Shown: positions 25,499 to 35,247, numbered from the stretch's first letter. The stretch is DNA of 64,000 nucleotides from Mesobacillus jeotgali (GCF_002874535.1 NZ_CP025025.1:3061312-3125311), one strand, 5' to 3'. Numbers and translations are program-made. Notes: generated from the letters alone by a model not told the origin.

Positions 25499-26381
25499 TT
25501 TCCACCTGCTCCTTCCGTTTAATGATTGGGAAGCCTAACTTTTCTCGTTCTTCATAGAACGTTTTTGCAACTTTCTTGGCGAGGTTTCGGATACGGGCAA
25601 TATAACCTGTCCGTTCAGTAACGGAAATAGCTCCTCGTGCATCAAGAATGTTAAAGGTGTGAGAACACTTCAGGACATAGTCATATGCAGGATGTACTAG
25701 CCCTTCATCCATTTGGCGATTTGCTTCTTTTTCGTATATATTGAAAAGGTTGAAAAGCATTTCTTTGTCAGATGTCTCGAAAGTATATTTCGAATGCTCA
25801 TATTCTGGCTGCCCAAAAATGTCCCTAACGGTAAAGCCGTTTGTCCATTCAAGATCAAAAACATTTTCTTTGTCCTGGATATAGGACGCCAGTCGTTCGA
25901 TACCGTAAGTAATCTCCACGGAAACTGGTTTGCAATCAAGTCCGCCTACCTGCTGGAAATAAGTGAATTGCGTGATTTCCATGCCATCCAGCCAGACTTC
26001 CCACCCTAGTCCTGCACAGCCCAGGGATGGATTCTCCCAGTTATCCTCTACGAAGCGAATGTCATGCTCAAGTGGATCAATACCCAAAGCTTTCAATGAA
26101 TCCAGATAGAGTTCCTGAATATTGTCTGGAGAAGGCTTCATGATCACCTGGAATTGGTGGTGCTGATAAAGTCTGTTTGGATTTTCTCCGTAGCGACCAT
26201 CAGCCGGGCGGCGAGACGGCTCAACATACGCGACATTCCATGGTTCCGGGCCAATCGCCCGTAAAAACGTGTATGGACTCATTGTACCTGCACCTTTTTC
26301 GGTGTCATAAGCCTGCATCAGGACGCATCCTTGTTCAGACCAGTGTTTTTGCAATGTTAAAATCATATTTTGGATATTCAT
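25491..26381 (-). CDS. glyQ: Glycyl-tRNA synthetase alpha subunit
   Basis: The alpha subunit carries the class II catalytic core that activates glycine. The 296-residue protein has the signature blocks [38 protein letters not shown] and [20 protein letters not shown], plus motif 3 near [14 protein letters not shown]. Length equals B. subtilis GlyQ (295). GGAGGTG precedes the ATG. It is the first gene after the T-box leader and promoter, and overlaps glyS. Confidence 0.97.
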   Translation of the reverse strand: MNIQNMILTLQKHWSEQGCVLMQAYDTEKGAGTMSPYTFLRAIGPEPWNVAYVEPSRRPADGRYGENPNRLYQHHQFQVIMKPSPDNIQELYLDSLKALGIDPLEHDIRFVEDNWENPSLGCAGLGWEVWLDGMEITQFTYFQQVGGLDCKPVSVEITYGIERLASYIQDKENVFDLEWTNGFTVRDIFGQPEYEHSKYTFETSDKEMLFNLFNIYEKEANRQMDEGLVHPAYDYVLKCSHTFNILDARGAISVTERTGYIARIRNLAKKVAKTFYEEREKLGFPIIKRKEQVEND

Positions 26382-26473
26382 CTTTACACCTCCGAAAATT
26401 TTAAATCGATTATTACTAGTTGCTTTTCTTGAGTTTTGGTTTTATTTCAAACGGCTAATCACTAAATGGAAAA

Positions 26474-26677
26474 TAAAAAAACTCCCGCCCCCTATGCATC
26501 TTTACATGCATAGGGACGAGAGTTTACCCGCGGTTCCACCCTATTTGCTGCAAATAGCAGCCTCTTTAAAAGTGATGTCGCTCCGGAACGCCTTCCTTAA
26601 TTTCTGCAATCCGGCTCACACCATTTCCGGACTCGCTTGTACAGAGGGATTTAAGTACTCTTTTCCTTCACAGCAAC
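26474..26677 (-). promoter_or_regulatory. Glycine T-box riboswitch upstream of glyQS
   Basis: On the minus strand the leader contains the T-box consensus AGGGTGGAACCGCGGGT (26526-26542), whose UGGA bulge pairs with the UCCA end of tRNA-Gly. It also contains an AGTA loop-E motif and a specifier GAA-GGC-G (GGC, glycine, at 26590-26592). The base of stem I pairs GTTGCT (26672-26677) with AGCGAC (26577-26582). A terminator hairpin of ACTC...GAGT type with a TGCAT stem ends in seven T residues near 26474. Stems II and III are absent, as in other glyQS T-boxes. Uncharged tRNA-Gly should favour the antiterminator. Confidence 0.95.
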
Positions 26678-26756
26678 ATATGTAATTTTTATCAACCTTT
26701 TCATCGATGCGAATACTTTCCGCATATAGGCTGAAAGCTACAAGCTTTTGATTTGA

Positions 26757-26785
26757 ATAATAGCGAAAAGAACAAGCAATGTCAA
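26757..26785 (-). promoter_or_regulatory. Sigma-A promoter of glyQS
   Basis: A perfect TTGACA and a TATTAT (five of six) are separated by 17 bp on the minus strand, just beyond the recO stop codon. Transcription would start near 26749, about 70 nt before T-box stem I. Confidence 0.85.
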
Positions 26786-26788
26786 TAG

Positions 26789-27541
26789 TTACAGTTGGTC
26801 CCTGAATGAATCCATTTGATCAAGGAATTTCCTTGTTTTTAAATACAGTCCTGAGTACTCATCATAATAAGCCGAAATTACTTTTTTCAGCTCAGCTTTT
26901 GTTTCTGGCTTCACCGATATATTGCCAAGACGGCTTAGGTCGAGCAAATAAAATAATCGAAGCAGCCTGACCGTTCCTGACGAGGTTTGGATCCTGTAGG
27001 GATCCATCTCGAAGCATCGATGGCAGAGCAGCCCGCCCTCTCTGATCGAAAAGTTGAAATCTCCCTCTGTGCTGCCACAGTTTGCACACTTGTCCAAAAC
27101 TGGGTACAGCCCTTGGACATTCAGCATTTTCATTTCATAAATAAAAGTAAGGATCTCCATATCGTAGCCTTCATTCAAAAGCTTTAGCGTCTGGAGAAGC
27201 AATTCGAACAAAAAAGGATTGGACTTCTTGTCCTCTGTCACTTTATCAGTCAAATCAACAATATAGCTGGCATGGGCTGTAAGGAAGATATCTTCCCGAA
27301 TCGACCTCATCGATGAAATCATATCCCCCTGCTGCAGGCTGCCGAGCCCAGAACTTGACTGGAAAAGGAACTGTCCATAGGTAAAAAGCTGGGTGACAGC
27401 AGCAAGCCTGCTATTAGGCTTTTTAGCACCTCTTGCCATCACACCAACTTTTCCGAATTCCCTGGTATATAAGGTAACAATTTTGTTGTTTTCGCCATAA
27501 TTCGTCGTTCTAATGACAATGCCTTCGCATTTCTGCAGCAT
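26789..27541 (-). CDS. recO: DNA repair protein RecO
   Basis: RecO helps load RecA on SSB-coated DNA in the RecFOR pathway. The 250-residue protein has the N-terminal OB fold ([21 protein letters not shown] over two blocks, [13 protein letters not shown]). A helical domain follows, with the zinc-binding pattern [11 protein letters not shown] and LLCHRCF. Length is that of B. subtilis RecO (255). It follows yqzL by 31 bp and shares its direction, as in the B. subtilis era-yqzL-recO cluster. Confidence 0.95.
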   Translation of the reverse strand: MLQKCEGIVIRTTNYGENNKIVTLYTREFGKVGVMARGAKKPNSRLAAVTQLFTYGQFLFQSSSGLGSLQQGDMISSMRSIREDIFLTAHASYIVDLTDKVTEDKKSNPFLFELLLQTLKLLNEGYDMEILTFIYEMKMLNVQGLYPVLDKCANCGSTEGDFNFSIREGGLLCHRCFEMDPYRIQTSSGTVRLLRLFYLLDLSRLGNISVKPETKAELKKVISAYYDEYSGLYLKTRKFLDQMDSFRDQL

Positions 27542-27572
27542 CTTCTGTCACCATCCATTACTACAGACAAAC

Positions 27573-27716
27573 CTATGAGATTGGAAAATCAATTCCTGCT
27601 AGTTCTTCCTCCTGATAACCGGGTATTTCTTGATCGTCTTTCTCTAATTCCTTAAAGAGAAGATATGTGTCAATGTTACCTGTCTGAGAAAACACCTTCC
27701 AGGTAAAATCCAACAT
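27573..27716 (-). CDS. yqzL: YqzL family small protein
   Basis: This 47-residue protein starts MLDFTWKVFSQTGNIDTYLL, continues with an acidic middle and ends AGIDFPIS. This matches the YqzL family, found between recO and era in Bacillus. The N-terminal half (FTW-x-VFSQTGN-x-DTYLLFKE) is the conserved part. The function is unknown. The ATG has AAGGTGGGG seven bases upstream, supporting translation. Confidence 0.9.
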   Translation of the reverse strand: MLDFTWKVFSQTGNIDTYLLFKELEKDDQEIPGYQEEELAGIDFPIS

Positions 27717-27886
27717 CGAAAACCCCACCTTTCAATTTTTCACTAGCAATTTATTTATCCCAAATCCTTATGAGTATCATAGCCTGTCAATCAGATTTTC
27801 ATGTTACATAAAAATTGTTAATCCTACTTATGAATAATATTTGCAACCGATTAATATGTTAATGAGGGAGCATTTGCCAAACAGGC

Positions 27887-28816
27887 TTAATACTCATCTT
27901 CCCTGAAACCAAAATCACGAAGCTGTGTGGCTTTGTTTCGCCAATCCTTCTGGACCTTTACCCATAATTCCAGAAACACTTTTGTACCGAGCAGATTCTC
28001 GATATCATGACGTGCCCTTTTGCCAATTTCCTTCAACATACCGCCCTGCTTGCCAATGATGATTCCCTTTTGCGAATCCCTCTCGACAATGATTGTAGCC
28101 ATGACATGCACCATTTCTTTTTCAGGCTGGCGTTCCATTTTTTCAATTACAACAGCAAGTGAATGTGGAATTTCTTCCCTCGTCAGATGCAGCGCTTTTT
28201 CCCTGATCAGTTCGGAAACAATAAAACGTTCTGGATGGTCCGTTACCTGGTCTGCGGGATAAAACTGTGGCCCTTCCGGCATTTTTTCCTTGATTTGCTC
28301 CAGGAGCTTTTCGACATTGTTTCCTTCAAGAGCAGATATCGGAACAATTTCAGCGAAATTGAACTTTTCATTGTAGGACTCAATTAGTTTTAGCAACTCA
28401 TCTGGATGGATCAGGTCGATTTTATTGATGACAAGGAAAACCGGTGTTTTTACATTTTGAAGTTTCTCAATGATAAATTCTTCCCCGCGTCCATATCCTT
28501 CCTGTGCATTGACCATAAACAATACCAGGTCGACTTCTTTTAAAGTATTCTGTGCAACCTTCATCATGAAGTCGCCAAGACGGTGTTTTGGTTTATGGAT
28601 CCCTGGAGTGTCTATGAAAATTAGCTGTGAATCATCAAGTGTCAGGACACCTTGAACCTTATTCCGGGTCGTTTGCGGCTTATCACTCATAATCGCAATC
28701 TTTTGCCCGATTACCCTGTTAAGAAAGGTTGACTTTCCAACATTAGGTCTTCCAATGATTGAAATGAAGCCTGATTTGTGAGATTCGTTGTTATTGCCTT
28801 GATTATTAAAGTTCAT
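27887..28816 (-). CDS. era: GTPase Era
   Basis: Era binds the 3' end of 16S rRNA and assists 30S assembly. The 309-residue protein has G1 [10 protein letters not shown]2-region [11 protein letters not shown]3 [10 protein letters not shown]4 NKIDLI and G5 SALEG. The C-terminal KH domain has the [18 protein letters not shown] motif. The start [11 protein letters not shown] is slightly longer than B. subtilis Era (301 residues). It lies 170 bp from yqzL. The dgkA gene lies 290 bp upstream without the cdd gene that separates them in B. subtilis. Confidence 0.96.
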   Translation of the reverse strand: MNFNNQGNNNESHKSGFISIIGRPNVGKSTFLNRVIGQKIAIMSDKPQTTRNKVQGVLTLDDSQLIFIDTPGIHKPKHRLGDFMMKVAQNTLKEVDLVLFMVNAQEGYGRGEEFIIEKLQNVKTPVFLVINKIDLIHPDELLKLIESYNEKFNFAEIVPISALEGNNVEKLLEQIKEKMPEGPQFYPADQVTDHPERFIVSELIREKALHLTREEIPHSLAVVIEKMERQPEKEMVHVMATIIVERDSQKGIIIGKQGGMLKEIGKRARHDIENLLGTKVFLELWVKVQKDWRNKATQLRDFGFREDEY

Positions 28817-29078
28817 ACTGTATTTCCCTTCTCCACTTTATTTTACCTTATTTTCAGTGTGATTTCACCGTTTGTAGCAAAAATGAAATATAAAATTTTA
28901 AATTTTCTAAAAACATACAAGCACTGTTTATACACTGTGATGATATTTTACTTAAGTTTCTCCATGTTTTCAAATTGGTTCAAATTCAAACGCCAATTTT
29001 ATATGGTCTTCTTTCAGAAAACACGCTCTCTCATCGTACTTTCCGTGGATGAAAATAGCGAAATTAAATAAGTCCTTT

Positions 29079-29108
29079 CAAAAAAAAGTTGCCCTGTACG
29101 GACAACTA
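29079..29108 (-). terminator. Terminator after dgkA
   Basis: AGTTGTCC pairs with GGGCAACT (one G-U) around GTACA, followed by eight T residues on the minus strand. It overlaps the dgkA stop codon. The remaining AT-rich sequence to era (28817-29078) shows no ORF with a binding site. Confidence 0.8.
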
Positions 29109-29486
29109 ATTAAACAATACCAATATTCTTGGCAGAAATATAATCAAACCAATCATGACACTGGCAATTGCAAACACCAGGACAGCACCGGCCGCGATAT
29201 CTTTTGCCTGTTTTGCCAGAGGGTGGTATTCTTTCGTGTACATATCAACCGTTCTTTCTATTGCCGTATTCATCATTTCCATCGAAATCATTCCGCCAAT
29301 AGATAGGATAACTGCAATCCATTCGTACTTATTAATCGAAAAAATAAACCCTAATAAAATGACGATAACTGAGATACCCAGATGGATTTGCACATTTCGT
29401 TCCTTTGATGCCGCTGCCGCAATTCCCTCAAAGCCAAATTTGAATGAGGAAGCCAACGGATGCTTCCTCTGTTTATCAGCGGCCAA
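29106..29486 (-). CDS. dgkA: Diacylglycerol/undecaprenol kinase family protein
   Basis: In Gram-positive bacteria DgkA-type integral membrane kinases phosphorylate undecaprenol to recycle the cell-wall lipid carrier. The protein shows an amphipathic start ([18 protein letters not shown]) and three membrane helices. The family motif [19 protein letters not shown] carries the catalytic Glu, and [19 protein letters not shown] follows. I start at TTG 29486 (126 residues), which has GGATGGG seven bases upstream inside the end of ybeY. ATG codons at 29492 and 29498 are alternatives. The gene overlaps ybeY, implying coupling. Confidence 0.88.
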   Translation of the reverse strand: MAADKQRKHPLASSFKFGFEGIAAAASKERNVQIHLGISVIVILLGFIFSINKYEWIAVILSIGGMISMEMMNTAIERTVDMYTKEYHPLAKQAKDIAAGAVLVFAIASVMIGLIIFLPRILVLFN

Positions 29487-29946
29487 GCCCATACCCATCC
29501 AGAATTTCTTTTTGTCTGTCAAACATCTCTTTTTCATCCTGTTCATTTATATGGTCATAGCCTAATAAATGCAGGAGACCATGCACAGCAAGGAACCCTA
29601 GTTCCCGCATGAAAGAATGGTTATATTCTTCAGCCTGTTCCCTAGCTTTTGGAATGGAAATGATGATATCGCCAAGAATTCTCGGTATACCATCCCCTAC
29701 TATTTCTAGCTCCCCTTCGCCCATCTCTTCAAGTGCGAAAGAAATGACGTCTGTTGGACGATCCTTGTCACGATATTCACGATTGATTTCCTGAATCCTG
29801 TCATTCGAAACGAATGTTACAGACAGTTCACTGCCCTGCTGGACATTCTCCTTGTCTGCCGCATAATTCAATAATTTTTCTATTTCATTTATTTCCTGAT
29901 CTGATAATTCATTTACTTCATCCAAAAAATCGATTTCTAAACTCAT
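29476..29946 (-). CDS. ybeY: Endoribonuclease/rRNA maturation factor YbeY
   Basis: YbeY is a zinc-dependent protein needed for 16S rRNA 3' maturation and ribosome quality control. The 156-residue protein has the conserved [12 protein letters not shown] block and the zinc site [11 protein letters not shown] (HxxxHxxxxxH), as in B. subtilis YqfG (157). Its ATG overlaps the 3' end of pgpH by 4 bp and its 3' end overlaps dgkA, so pgpH-ybeY-dgkA appears to be one transcript. Confidence 0.95.
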   Translation of the reverse strand: MSLEIDFLDEVNELSDQEINEIEKLLNYAADKENVQQGSELSVTFVSNDRIQEINREYRDKDRPTDVISFALEEMGEGELEIVGDGIPRILGDIIISIPKAREQAEEYNHSFMRELGFLAVHGLLHLLGYDHINEQDEKEMFDRQKEILDGYGLGR

Positions 29947-32126
29947 GCCTGCTTCACCTTCTGCTTATTCATTTCTGGATATTCTATTCTTGAGTGGAAA
30001 ATTCCCTTTAGTGTTTCACAAAGTGTATCAGCGACGGTATCCAGCTCCTTCAGCGTAATATCACACTCACTCAACTGGCCATCCTGAAGCCGATCCCCAA
30101 TTATATTGTGTACCAAATTTTCAATTTGTTCATGAGTCGGATGTGCCATCGAACGCACAGCAGCTTCAACACTATCCGCAATCCCAATGACCGCTGACTC
30201 TTTGGTTTGCGGCTTCGGTCCTGGATAGCGGAAGTCCTCTTCTTTTACCTCATGACCACTTTGCTTAGCTTTATGGTAAAAGAATTTTAACAGCGTAGTT
30301 CCATGGTGCTGTTCTGCAATATCAATGATTTCTTTTGGCATCCGATGCTTGCGCAGCATCTCCGCTCCGTCAGTCGCATGGGCGATGATGATATTTTTAC
30401 TTGTCAACGCCGGCAATTTATCGTGCGGATTATCCATGTTAATCTGATTTTCAATAAAGAATTGCGGCCGTTTCGTCTTTCCAATATCATGATAATAGCA
30501 CCCGACCCTGGCCAGAAGCCCGTTAGCTCCGATTGCCTCACACGCCGCCTCTGATAAGTTGGCAACCATGACACTGTGATGGTAAGTACCCGGAGCTTCT
30601 GTGAGAATTTTCCTTAAAAGCGGGTGGTTCGGGTTGGAAAGCTCGATCAGCCTTAATGTTGACAGAATGCCAAACCCTGCTTCGAAAAATGGAAGCAAAC
30701 CGATTGTCAACACAGCCGAAACGATTCCGGAAACAAATGCAGCAATAAAATAAAAACCGTATTCCAGACCAGAATACTGGCTGTTCCTTAAAAACAAAAC
30801 CGAAAGGATCACAACCAGGTTAACCACTGATACAAACAACCCTGCCTGAAGGATTTTTGAACGACGATTCTGTTTCTGCAGGAATAAAATTGCCGCCAGA
30901 CCGCTGATTAAAATATAGATGCCAATGGTAACATTCAGCGTTCCAGTTATCCCCTCATTAAAGATGATTGACCCTGTTACGGCCAGAATTGCCATTTGAA
31001 ACAAAGCCAGTCTTTCATTAATCAGCATCTTGATCAGCATTGCCCCCATTGCCGCCGGAAAAAGGTAGCCAATCTCCGAGTACTCGAATTCATCGAAAAG
31101 ACTGACCAGCTTCATCAACAGAATGGAAGTGATGAATATGATGCTGAAAATCAAAAGATTCTTCTGCTTTTTATCCACGTTTTCCATTTCGTTAAAAATG
31201 ACAAACAAGGAAAAAAGGATCAATGCTACAAGCATAGCCAGCCCGATAAAAGGCTTATAGGAGTTTTCACTTTCTAACAGACCTACAAGCTGGAGCTTTT
31301 TATAGACATCCCTGCTGATGAGCTGGCCTTCATCGACAAGAATTTGACCTTCAAGTATCCTAACAGGTTCAACACTGTCCATAGCCTGCTGGCGCTGATC
31401 TTCAGTGGCTTCAGGATCGTAGAACTCATTCTGGACGACTGCATAGCGGCCGAGCTCAATCACAGCTTTCTTTAAACTGCTGCTTAAACTTGTATACTTC
31501 AATTCTTCCTCTACACTTAACTTAGCATTCTCCACCTCATCTGCGGGAACGCTGTGCTTCATCGTATTATTAATAGCCGTAACCGTAAGGTCCTTGGCAA
31601 CCAGCAATTCTTCCTTCGGTGCTTGAAGCAATGCAATGAACACTTCGTCAGATAAGCTTTTTGTTTCATTCTCAGTCAACTTCGTTTTTAACATTGCCAG
31701 CTTTTCTTCCTTCGAAGGACCTTCAGGAGCAGGAGCATCTTCCACACCTGATTCTTCAGCTGTTTTCTTCTTCTGGTCAATCTCTTCCTGCACTTCATTA
31801 TTGACTTCTGAAACCGAACCAAAGATGGAAGTGACTAAATCAACCCTGTTTTGAGCATATTCACTTTTGACTCTGTAGACATCATTGACTTTCTCGACAG
31901 CTTCCCTGCGGTTCGCTTCAGTGCTCTCCTTATCCTCAATGGTAATAGGCGACCTGATGGTTTTCTCCGCCACAGAGAATAACTCCAGATTAAGCTTTTC
32001 CGGTTTTACATTGCTATACATGGCTGAATACATCACAACACCAATCAGCAAAAATAACAAAACCCGGAAAATCTTTATATTCAACAAGTTCAATATGGCA
32101 GTTAACTGGACCTGCAGCTTTTCCAT
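29943..32126 (-). CDS. pgpH: Cyclic-di-AMP phosphodiesterase PgpH (7TM-HD)
   Basis: PgpH hydrolyses the second messenger c-di-AMP. The 727-residue protein has an N-terminal membrane helix (about 18-38) and a large extracytoplasmic 7TMR-HDED domain (about 40-290). Seven membrane helices (about 290-480) and a cytoplasmic HD domain follow, with [12 protein letters not shown], the HD motif [20 protein letters not shown] and EQHHGT. Domain order and length match B. subtilis YqfF/PgpH (711). AGGAGGG lies upstream of the ATG. Unlike B. subtilis, phoH is not directly adjacent: 672 bp of repeats and a terminator separate them, so pgpH needs its own promoter. Confidence 0.95.
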   Translation of the reverse strand: MEKLQVQLTAILNLLNIKIFRVLLFLLIGVVMYSAMYSNVKPEKLNLELFSVAEKTIRSPITIEDKESTEANRREAVEKVNDVYRVKSEYAQNRVDLVTSIFGSVSEVNNEVQEEIDQKKKTAEESGVEDAPAPEGPSKEEKLAMLKTKLTENETKSLSDEVFIALLQAPKEELLVAKDLTVTAINNTMKHSVPADEVENAKLSVEEELKYTSLSSSLKKAVIELGRYAVVQNEFYDPEATEDQRQQAMDSVEPVRILEGQILVDEGQLISRDVYKKLQLVGLLESENSYKPFIGLAMLVALILFSLFVIFNEMENVDKKQKNLLIFSIIFITSILLMKLVSLFDEFEYSEIGYLFPAAMGAMLIKMLINERLALFQMAILAVTGSIIFNEGITGTLNVTIGIYILISGLAAILFLQKQNRRSKILQAGLFVSVVNLVVILSVLFLRNSQYSGLEYGFYFIAAFVSGIVSAVLTIGLLPFFEAGFGILSTLRLIELSNPNHPLLRKILTEAPGTYHHSVMVANLSEAACEAIGANGLLARVGCYYHDIGKTKRPQFFIENQINMDNPHDKLPALTSKNIIIAHATDGAEMLRKHRMPKEIIDIAEQHHGTTLLKFFYHKAKQSGHEVKEEDFRYPGPKPQTKESAVIGIADSVEAAVRSMAHPTHEQIENLVHNIIGDRLQDGQLSECDITLKELDTVADTLCETLKGIFHSRIEYPEMNKQKVKQA

Positions 32127-32143
32127 TTACAGCCCTCCTACTA

Positions 32144-32299
32144 GAAAAGCGTAAGCGCCTCGTCCAGCTCCGACAAGCGCTGGAGGGCCGACCGAAGAAG
32201 TCGTTCTTTGACTTCATCGGGCGGACCGAAGCGACTCGAGGGGCTTGGCGCTGAAGCTAGACACTAATCTTAGTTCAAAAGTTTATACAATTATAAAGC
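32144..32299 (-). repeat. GC-rich dispersed repeat, copy A
   Basis: This 156-bp unit runs from GAAAAGCGTAAGCGCC through complementary blocks (CAGC-CCGAC near the left, CGACTCGAGGGGCT near the right) to GCTGAAGCTAGACAC. An AT-rich tail with GTTTATACA follows. The outer parts (AGCGCC and GGCGCT) are inverted and could fold into a long hairpin. Similar GAAAAGCG...GAAGCTAGACA elements are, in my recollection, scattered through Bacillaceae genomes. It begins 18 bp upstream of the pgpH start codon. GC content is far above the surroundings. Confidence 0.85.
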
Positions 32300-32509
32300 G
32301 AAAAGCGTAAGCGCCTCGTCCAGCCCCGACAAGCGCTGCCCGCCTATAACGCCACATCGTGTGGCTGGCGGGTTGGCACGTCGTGTGCCTCAGAGGGCCG
32401 ACCGGTGAAGTCGTTCCTTGACTTCATCGGGCGGACCGAAACGACTCGAGGGGCTAGGCGCTGAAGCTAGACACTAATCTTAGTTCAAAAGTTTATACAC
32501 TTATAAAGC
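32300..32509 (-). repeat. GC-rich dispersed repeat, copy B with internal insertion
   Basis: This is the same unit as copy A, including the AT-rich tail, but 210 bp long because about 54 bp is inserted after the CCGACAAGCGCT block. The insertion has its own inverted repeats: CCCGCC with GGCGGG, GCCACA with TGTGGC, and GGCAC with GTGCC. Copies A and B are head-to-tail, so they arose by tandem duplication. Confidence 0.85.
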
Positions 32510-32565
32510 GAAAAGCGTAAGCGCCTCGGTCAGCCCCGACAAGTGAAGTCATTCCTTGACCTTAC
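32510..32565 (-). repeat. GC-rich dispersed repeat, truncated copy C
   Basis: This starts with the same GAAAAGCGTAAGCGCCTCGG and CAGCCCCGACAAG but ends after a GTGAAGTC-ATTCCTTGAC segment. The right half is missing. From here to the phoH terminator (32566-32755) the sequence is AT-rich with no supported gene. Confidence 0.75.
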
Positions 32566-32755
32566 CTTGACACTTCTGCAAATCATAGACTTTCAGAAAT
32601 AGTAAATTTTAAAAAACAATTGGAACAAGTTTGAGAATAACTGGGAAATTTACTAACTTTATGTTCCATCATATCAGTTTTCCCCGGAATTTTCACCACT
32701 ATTTGAGATTACGGCTGTCAATATCAGTTCTAAAACAGTTTCAGCCTAAAAAAAA

Positions 32756-32794
32756 GCAAAAGTCCGCTCTCGTTTTATCAAGAGCGGACTGAGA
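32756..32794 (-). terminator. Rho-independent terminator of the yqfC-yqfD-phoH unit
   Basis: AGTCCGCTCT and AGAGCGGACT form a perfect ten-base stem with a ten-base loop, followed on the minus strand by TTTTGCTTTTTTTT. It should stop transcripts before pgpH. Confidence 0.9.
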
Positions 32795-32798
32795 TGGA

Positions 32799-33758
32799 TT
32801 ATTCGTTTTTACCATATGCCTCGATGATCCTGCCGACAAGTGGATGTCGTACTACATCAGCCTGCTCTAGGTGAACAAAGGATATTCCAGAGACATTCAT
32901 GAGCACTTTTTCAGCTTCAACCAATCCTGATTTTGCACCCTTTGGCAGATCAATCTGGGAAGTGTCTCCAGTAATAATCATTTTAGACCCAAATCCCAGG
33001 CGAGTCAGGAACATCTTCATCTGGGCCTGAGTCGTATTCTGCGCCTCGTCCAGGATCACAAATGCATCATCGAGAGTCCTCCCCCTCATATAGGCAAGAG
33101 GTGCAATTTCAATTGTCCCTCTCTCAATCAGGCGTAAAGTATGTTCAGTTCCAAGGATATCGTGCAGGGCATCATATAATGGACGGAGATAAGGGTCTAC
33201 CTTTTCCTTCAAGTCCCCTGGAAGAAAGCCAAGGCTTTCTCCTGCCTCTACTGCTGGTCTGGTTAAGATAATTTTAGACACAGTACCATTCTTAAGTGCC
33301 GTGACTGCCATAACGACCGCAAGATACGTTTTTCCAGTACCAGCAGGCCCTATGCCAAAAACAAGATCGCGGCTTTTGATGGCATTAACATAGTGTCTTT
33401 GACCAAGAGTCTTGACCCTGATCGATTTACCCTTCACGTTTTTACTGATTTCTTCTTCATATAAATCCTTGAAATATTCCAAGGTACCCTTTTCAGCCAT
33501 TTGGATTGCGTAAACGGCTTCTCTCTGGCTAATGCTGATTCCTTTCCGGATAACAGCAAGCAGATTTTCCAAAACAGCCTGGGCTAACTCAACCTTGTCC
33601 TCAGGTCCTGAGATTCCTACTGCCTCTCCTCGGGTCACGATCGAGACACCTAGCTCCTGTTCGATCAGCTTAAGGTTCATATCTGCATTGCCGAATAATG
33701 AAATGGCTTCAGTTGGGTTCGCTAGTTGTATTTCCATCGTTTTTAAGTCTTCTGTCAT
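32799..33758 (-). CDS. phoH: PhoH family ATPase
   Basis: PhoH-like proteins are P-loop ATPases related to superfamily I helicases, linked to RNA metabolism and often beside ybeY. The 319-residue protein has an N-terminal KH-like region and the Walker A GPAGTGKTYLAV. SLGFLPGDLKEKVDPYLRPL and the Walker B FVILDEAQNTT follow, then TGDTSQIDLP. The ATG at 33758 has AAGGAG seven bases upstream and overlaps the end of yqfD by 50 bp. Length matches B. subtilis PhoH (319). The substrate is unknown. Confidence 0.94.
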   Translation of the reverse strand: MTEDLKTMEIQLANPTEAISLFGNADMNLKLIEQELGVSIVTRGEAVGISGPEDKVELAQAVLENLLAVIRKGISISQREAVYAIQMAEKGTLEYFKDLYEEEISKNVKGKSIRVKTLGQRHYVNAIKSRDLVFGIGPAGTGKTYLAVVMAVTALKNGTVSKIILTRPAVEAGESLGFLPGDLKEKVDPYLRPLYDALHDILGTEHTLRLIERGTIEIAPLAYMRGRTLDDAFVILDEAQNTTQAQMKMFLTRLGFGSKMIITGDTSQIDLPKGAKSGLVEAEKVLMNVSGISFVHLEQADVVRHPLVGRIIEAYGKNE

Positions 33759-34947
33759 CCTCAGTCTCCTTGATAATTGGTTGTCCTTCTGCTATATCTT
33801 CAATGATTGTAAAATGTGTGGTTAGCTTTACTTTATCATTCTCAATTGATTGATGTAAAATTTTTTCCCCTTTAATGATAGCATTTTCAGGAAGGTAGTT
33901 TTTTATATCCTTTCTTGCTAATTCTTTTGCACTTTCAATTGCTTCCTTCCTCGTATAGATACGGGTTACCTGTTCCCGCTCCCTGATGGTCTTCTTTTCA
34001 ACCCTCACAGGTAGTTCCCATTTAAAAAACCTTACAGGCTGTTCCGTCACTTCGATTTCATATTCACTGAAGTCAGATTTTCCGAATCCCCAGACAGGTA
34101 AGGCTTTACCTGCGAACATCAGGGAATATTTCTTTTTCTCATTGCCATTGTAGACCTGGAATGTACTCTTCAAAGGCAACTCCACCTTCGTTGAATACCA
34201 AGTCTCGCCAAGTATTTCACCTTCAGCGGCAACTACTTTCAAATCATCTTCTTTTCCATACAGACCGGAAACAAGAAGCTGGCCTGGCATAACATAATCA
34301 TTCACCTCAACAACCGGTTCCCCTTTTTCCACAAAGATTTTGACGATGGCTGCTTTCCTTTTTGCTACCAGGTTCCTCGGCCCAATTACTTCTGCTTTTT
34401 CCGGTTCACTCTTTTCTACAGCCTGAAAATGATAGGTCGTCCCTTTCAGCTCCACACCAATCCACGTAAGGGCCCCTACTTTATCTGTCAGCTCCTTCTG
34501 GATCCTCTCCACACTATCTAGAGAAAACTGCAATTTGCCGACACCAATCCCCATTCTGTCCAGTTCCTTGCGAATCTGATGTTCTGTCGCAGGGCTCGCT
34601 CCTTTTATCTCGATACCCCAAACCATATTCGACAGAAGGATCATCAAAGCTAAAAATAAGAATGCCCCCGCCAAAAAACCACTGTTTGTCCATAATTTCT
34701 TTAAAAAGAAAGGGCCGCCTGCCCTCTCTAAAAACCTGATTTTGCAGTTGCTGTCCCTTGCTGGAATTCTCAGCTTTTTTACATCCTGAAGATTAACATA
34801 AAAGGTGACGGCCTCGGACCCATGTTTCTTTACGTTCCATATCGAAACACCACTGCGTGTCAACTGATTTAAAAATCTTTCTATACCCTTTCCAGTCAAT
34901 TTCACTTTGACTGTGCCAGAAAAGGTGTGAATCCATTGGTTTTTCAT
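33709..34947 (-). CDS. yqfD: Sporulation protein YqfD
   Basis: YqfD is a membrane protein of the mother-cell (sigma-E) regulon needed for efficient sporulation in Bacillus. The 412-residue protein has an N-terminal cytoplasmic part (HTFSGTVKVKLTGKGIERFL in the family pattern). One membrane helix near residues 88-110 follows, then a long extracytoplasmic part with several short beta-rich blocks (GEPVVEVNDYVMPGQLLVSG in part). The ATG at 34947 has GAGGGGGAG six bases upstream; a TTG five codons earlier overlaps that site. It starts 15 bp after the yqfC stop codon, so the two are co-transcribed. Confidence 0.92.
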   Translation of the reverse strand: MKNQWIHTFSGTVKVKLTGKGIERFLNQLTRSGVSIWNVKKHGSEAVTFYVNLQDVKKLRIPARDSNCKIRFLERAGGPFFLKKLWTNSGFLAGAFLFLALMILLSNMVWGIEIKGASPATEHQIRKELDRMGIGVGKLQFSLDSVERIQKELTDKVGALTWIGVELKGTTYHFQAVEKSEPEKAEVIGPRNLVAKRKAAIVKIFVEKGEPVVEVNDYVMPGQLLVSGLYGKEDDLKVVAAEGEILGETWYSTKVELPLKSTFQVYNGNEKKKYSLMFAGKALPVWGFGKSDFSEYEIEVTEQPVRFFKWELPVRVEKKTIREREQVTRIYTRKEAIESAKELARKDIKNYLPENAIIKGEKILHQSIENDKVKLTTHFTIIEDIAEGQPIIKETEDDRRLKNDGNTTSEPN

Positions 34948-34962
34948 TCGTCTCCCCCTCAA

Positions 34963-35247
34963 TCACTCATTTATATATATAACCTGATCTATTTTTCCTT
35001 CGAGTAAGATTTCTTCAGGCAATATCGTCTTGATCACAAATGCTTTTCCCTTTACGAGAAGCTGGCCCCCTTTAATCATCAACCGCACTTCACCATCGGA
35101 AAAAGCAAGCAGACCCCTGTGATTCTCTATATAAATATGGACATGCCCAATCATCGTGATTCTAGGGAGATCCATCATGACATCTTGAGGAAGATCCATT
35201 TTTTGTGTCATCCATTTGCGAACATACTGGCCCCATTTTTTTGCCAT
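34963..35247 (-). CDS. yqfC: Sporulation protein YqfC (YabP/YqfC family)
   Basis: This 94-residue protein has the family core DVMMDLPRITMIGHVHIYIE and NHRGLLAFSDGEVRL, with KGKAFVIKTILPEEILLEG at the end, matching YqfC/YabP proteins. In B. subtilis the gene is in the sigma-E regulon with yqfD. The start codon follows eight T residues of a hairpin whose 3' arm (AAAGGGGG) is also the ribosome binding site, eleven bases from the ATG, an unusual arrangement discussed separately. Confidence 0.93.
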   Translation of the reverse strand: MAKKWGQYVRKWMTQKMDLPQDVMMDLPRITMIGHVHIYIENHRGLLAFSDGEVRLMIKGGQLLVKGKAFVIKTILPEEILLEGKIDQVIYINE

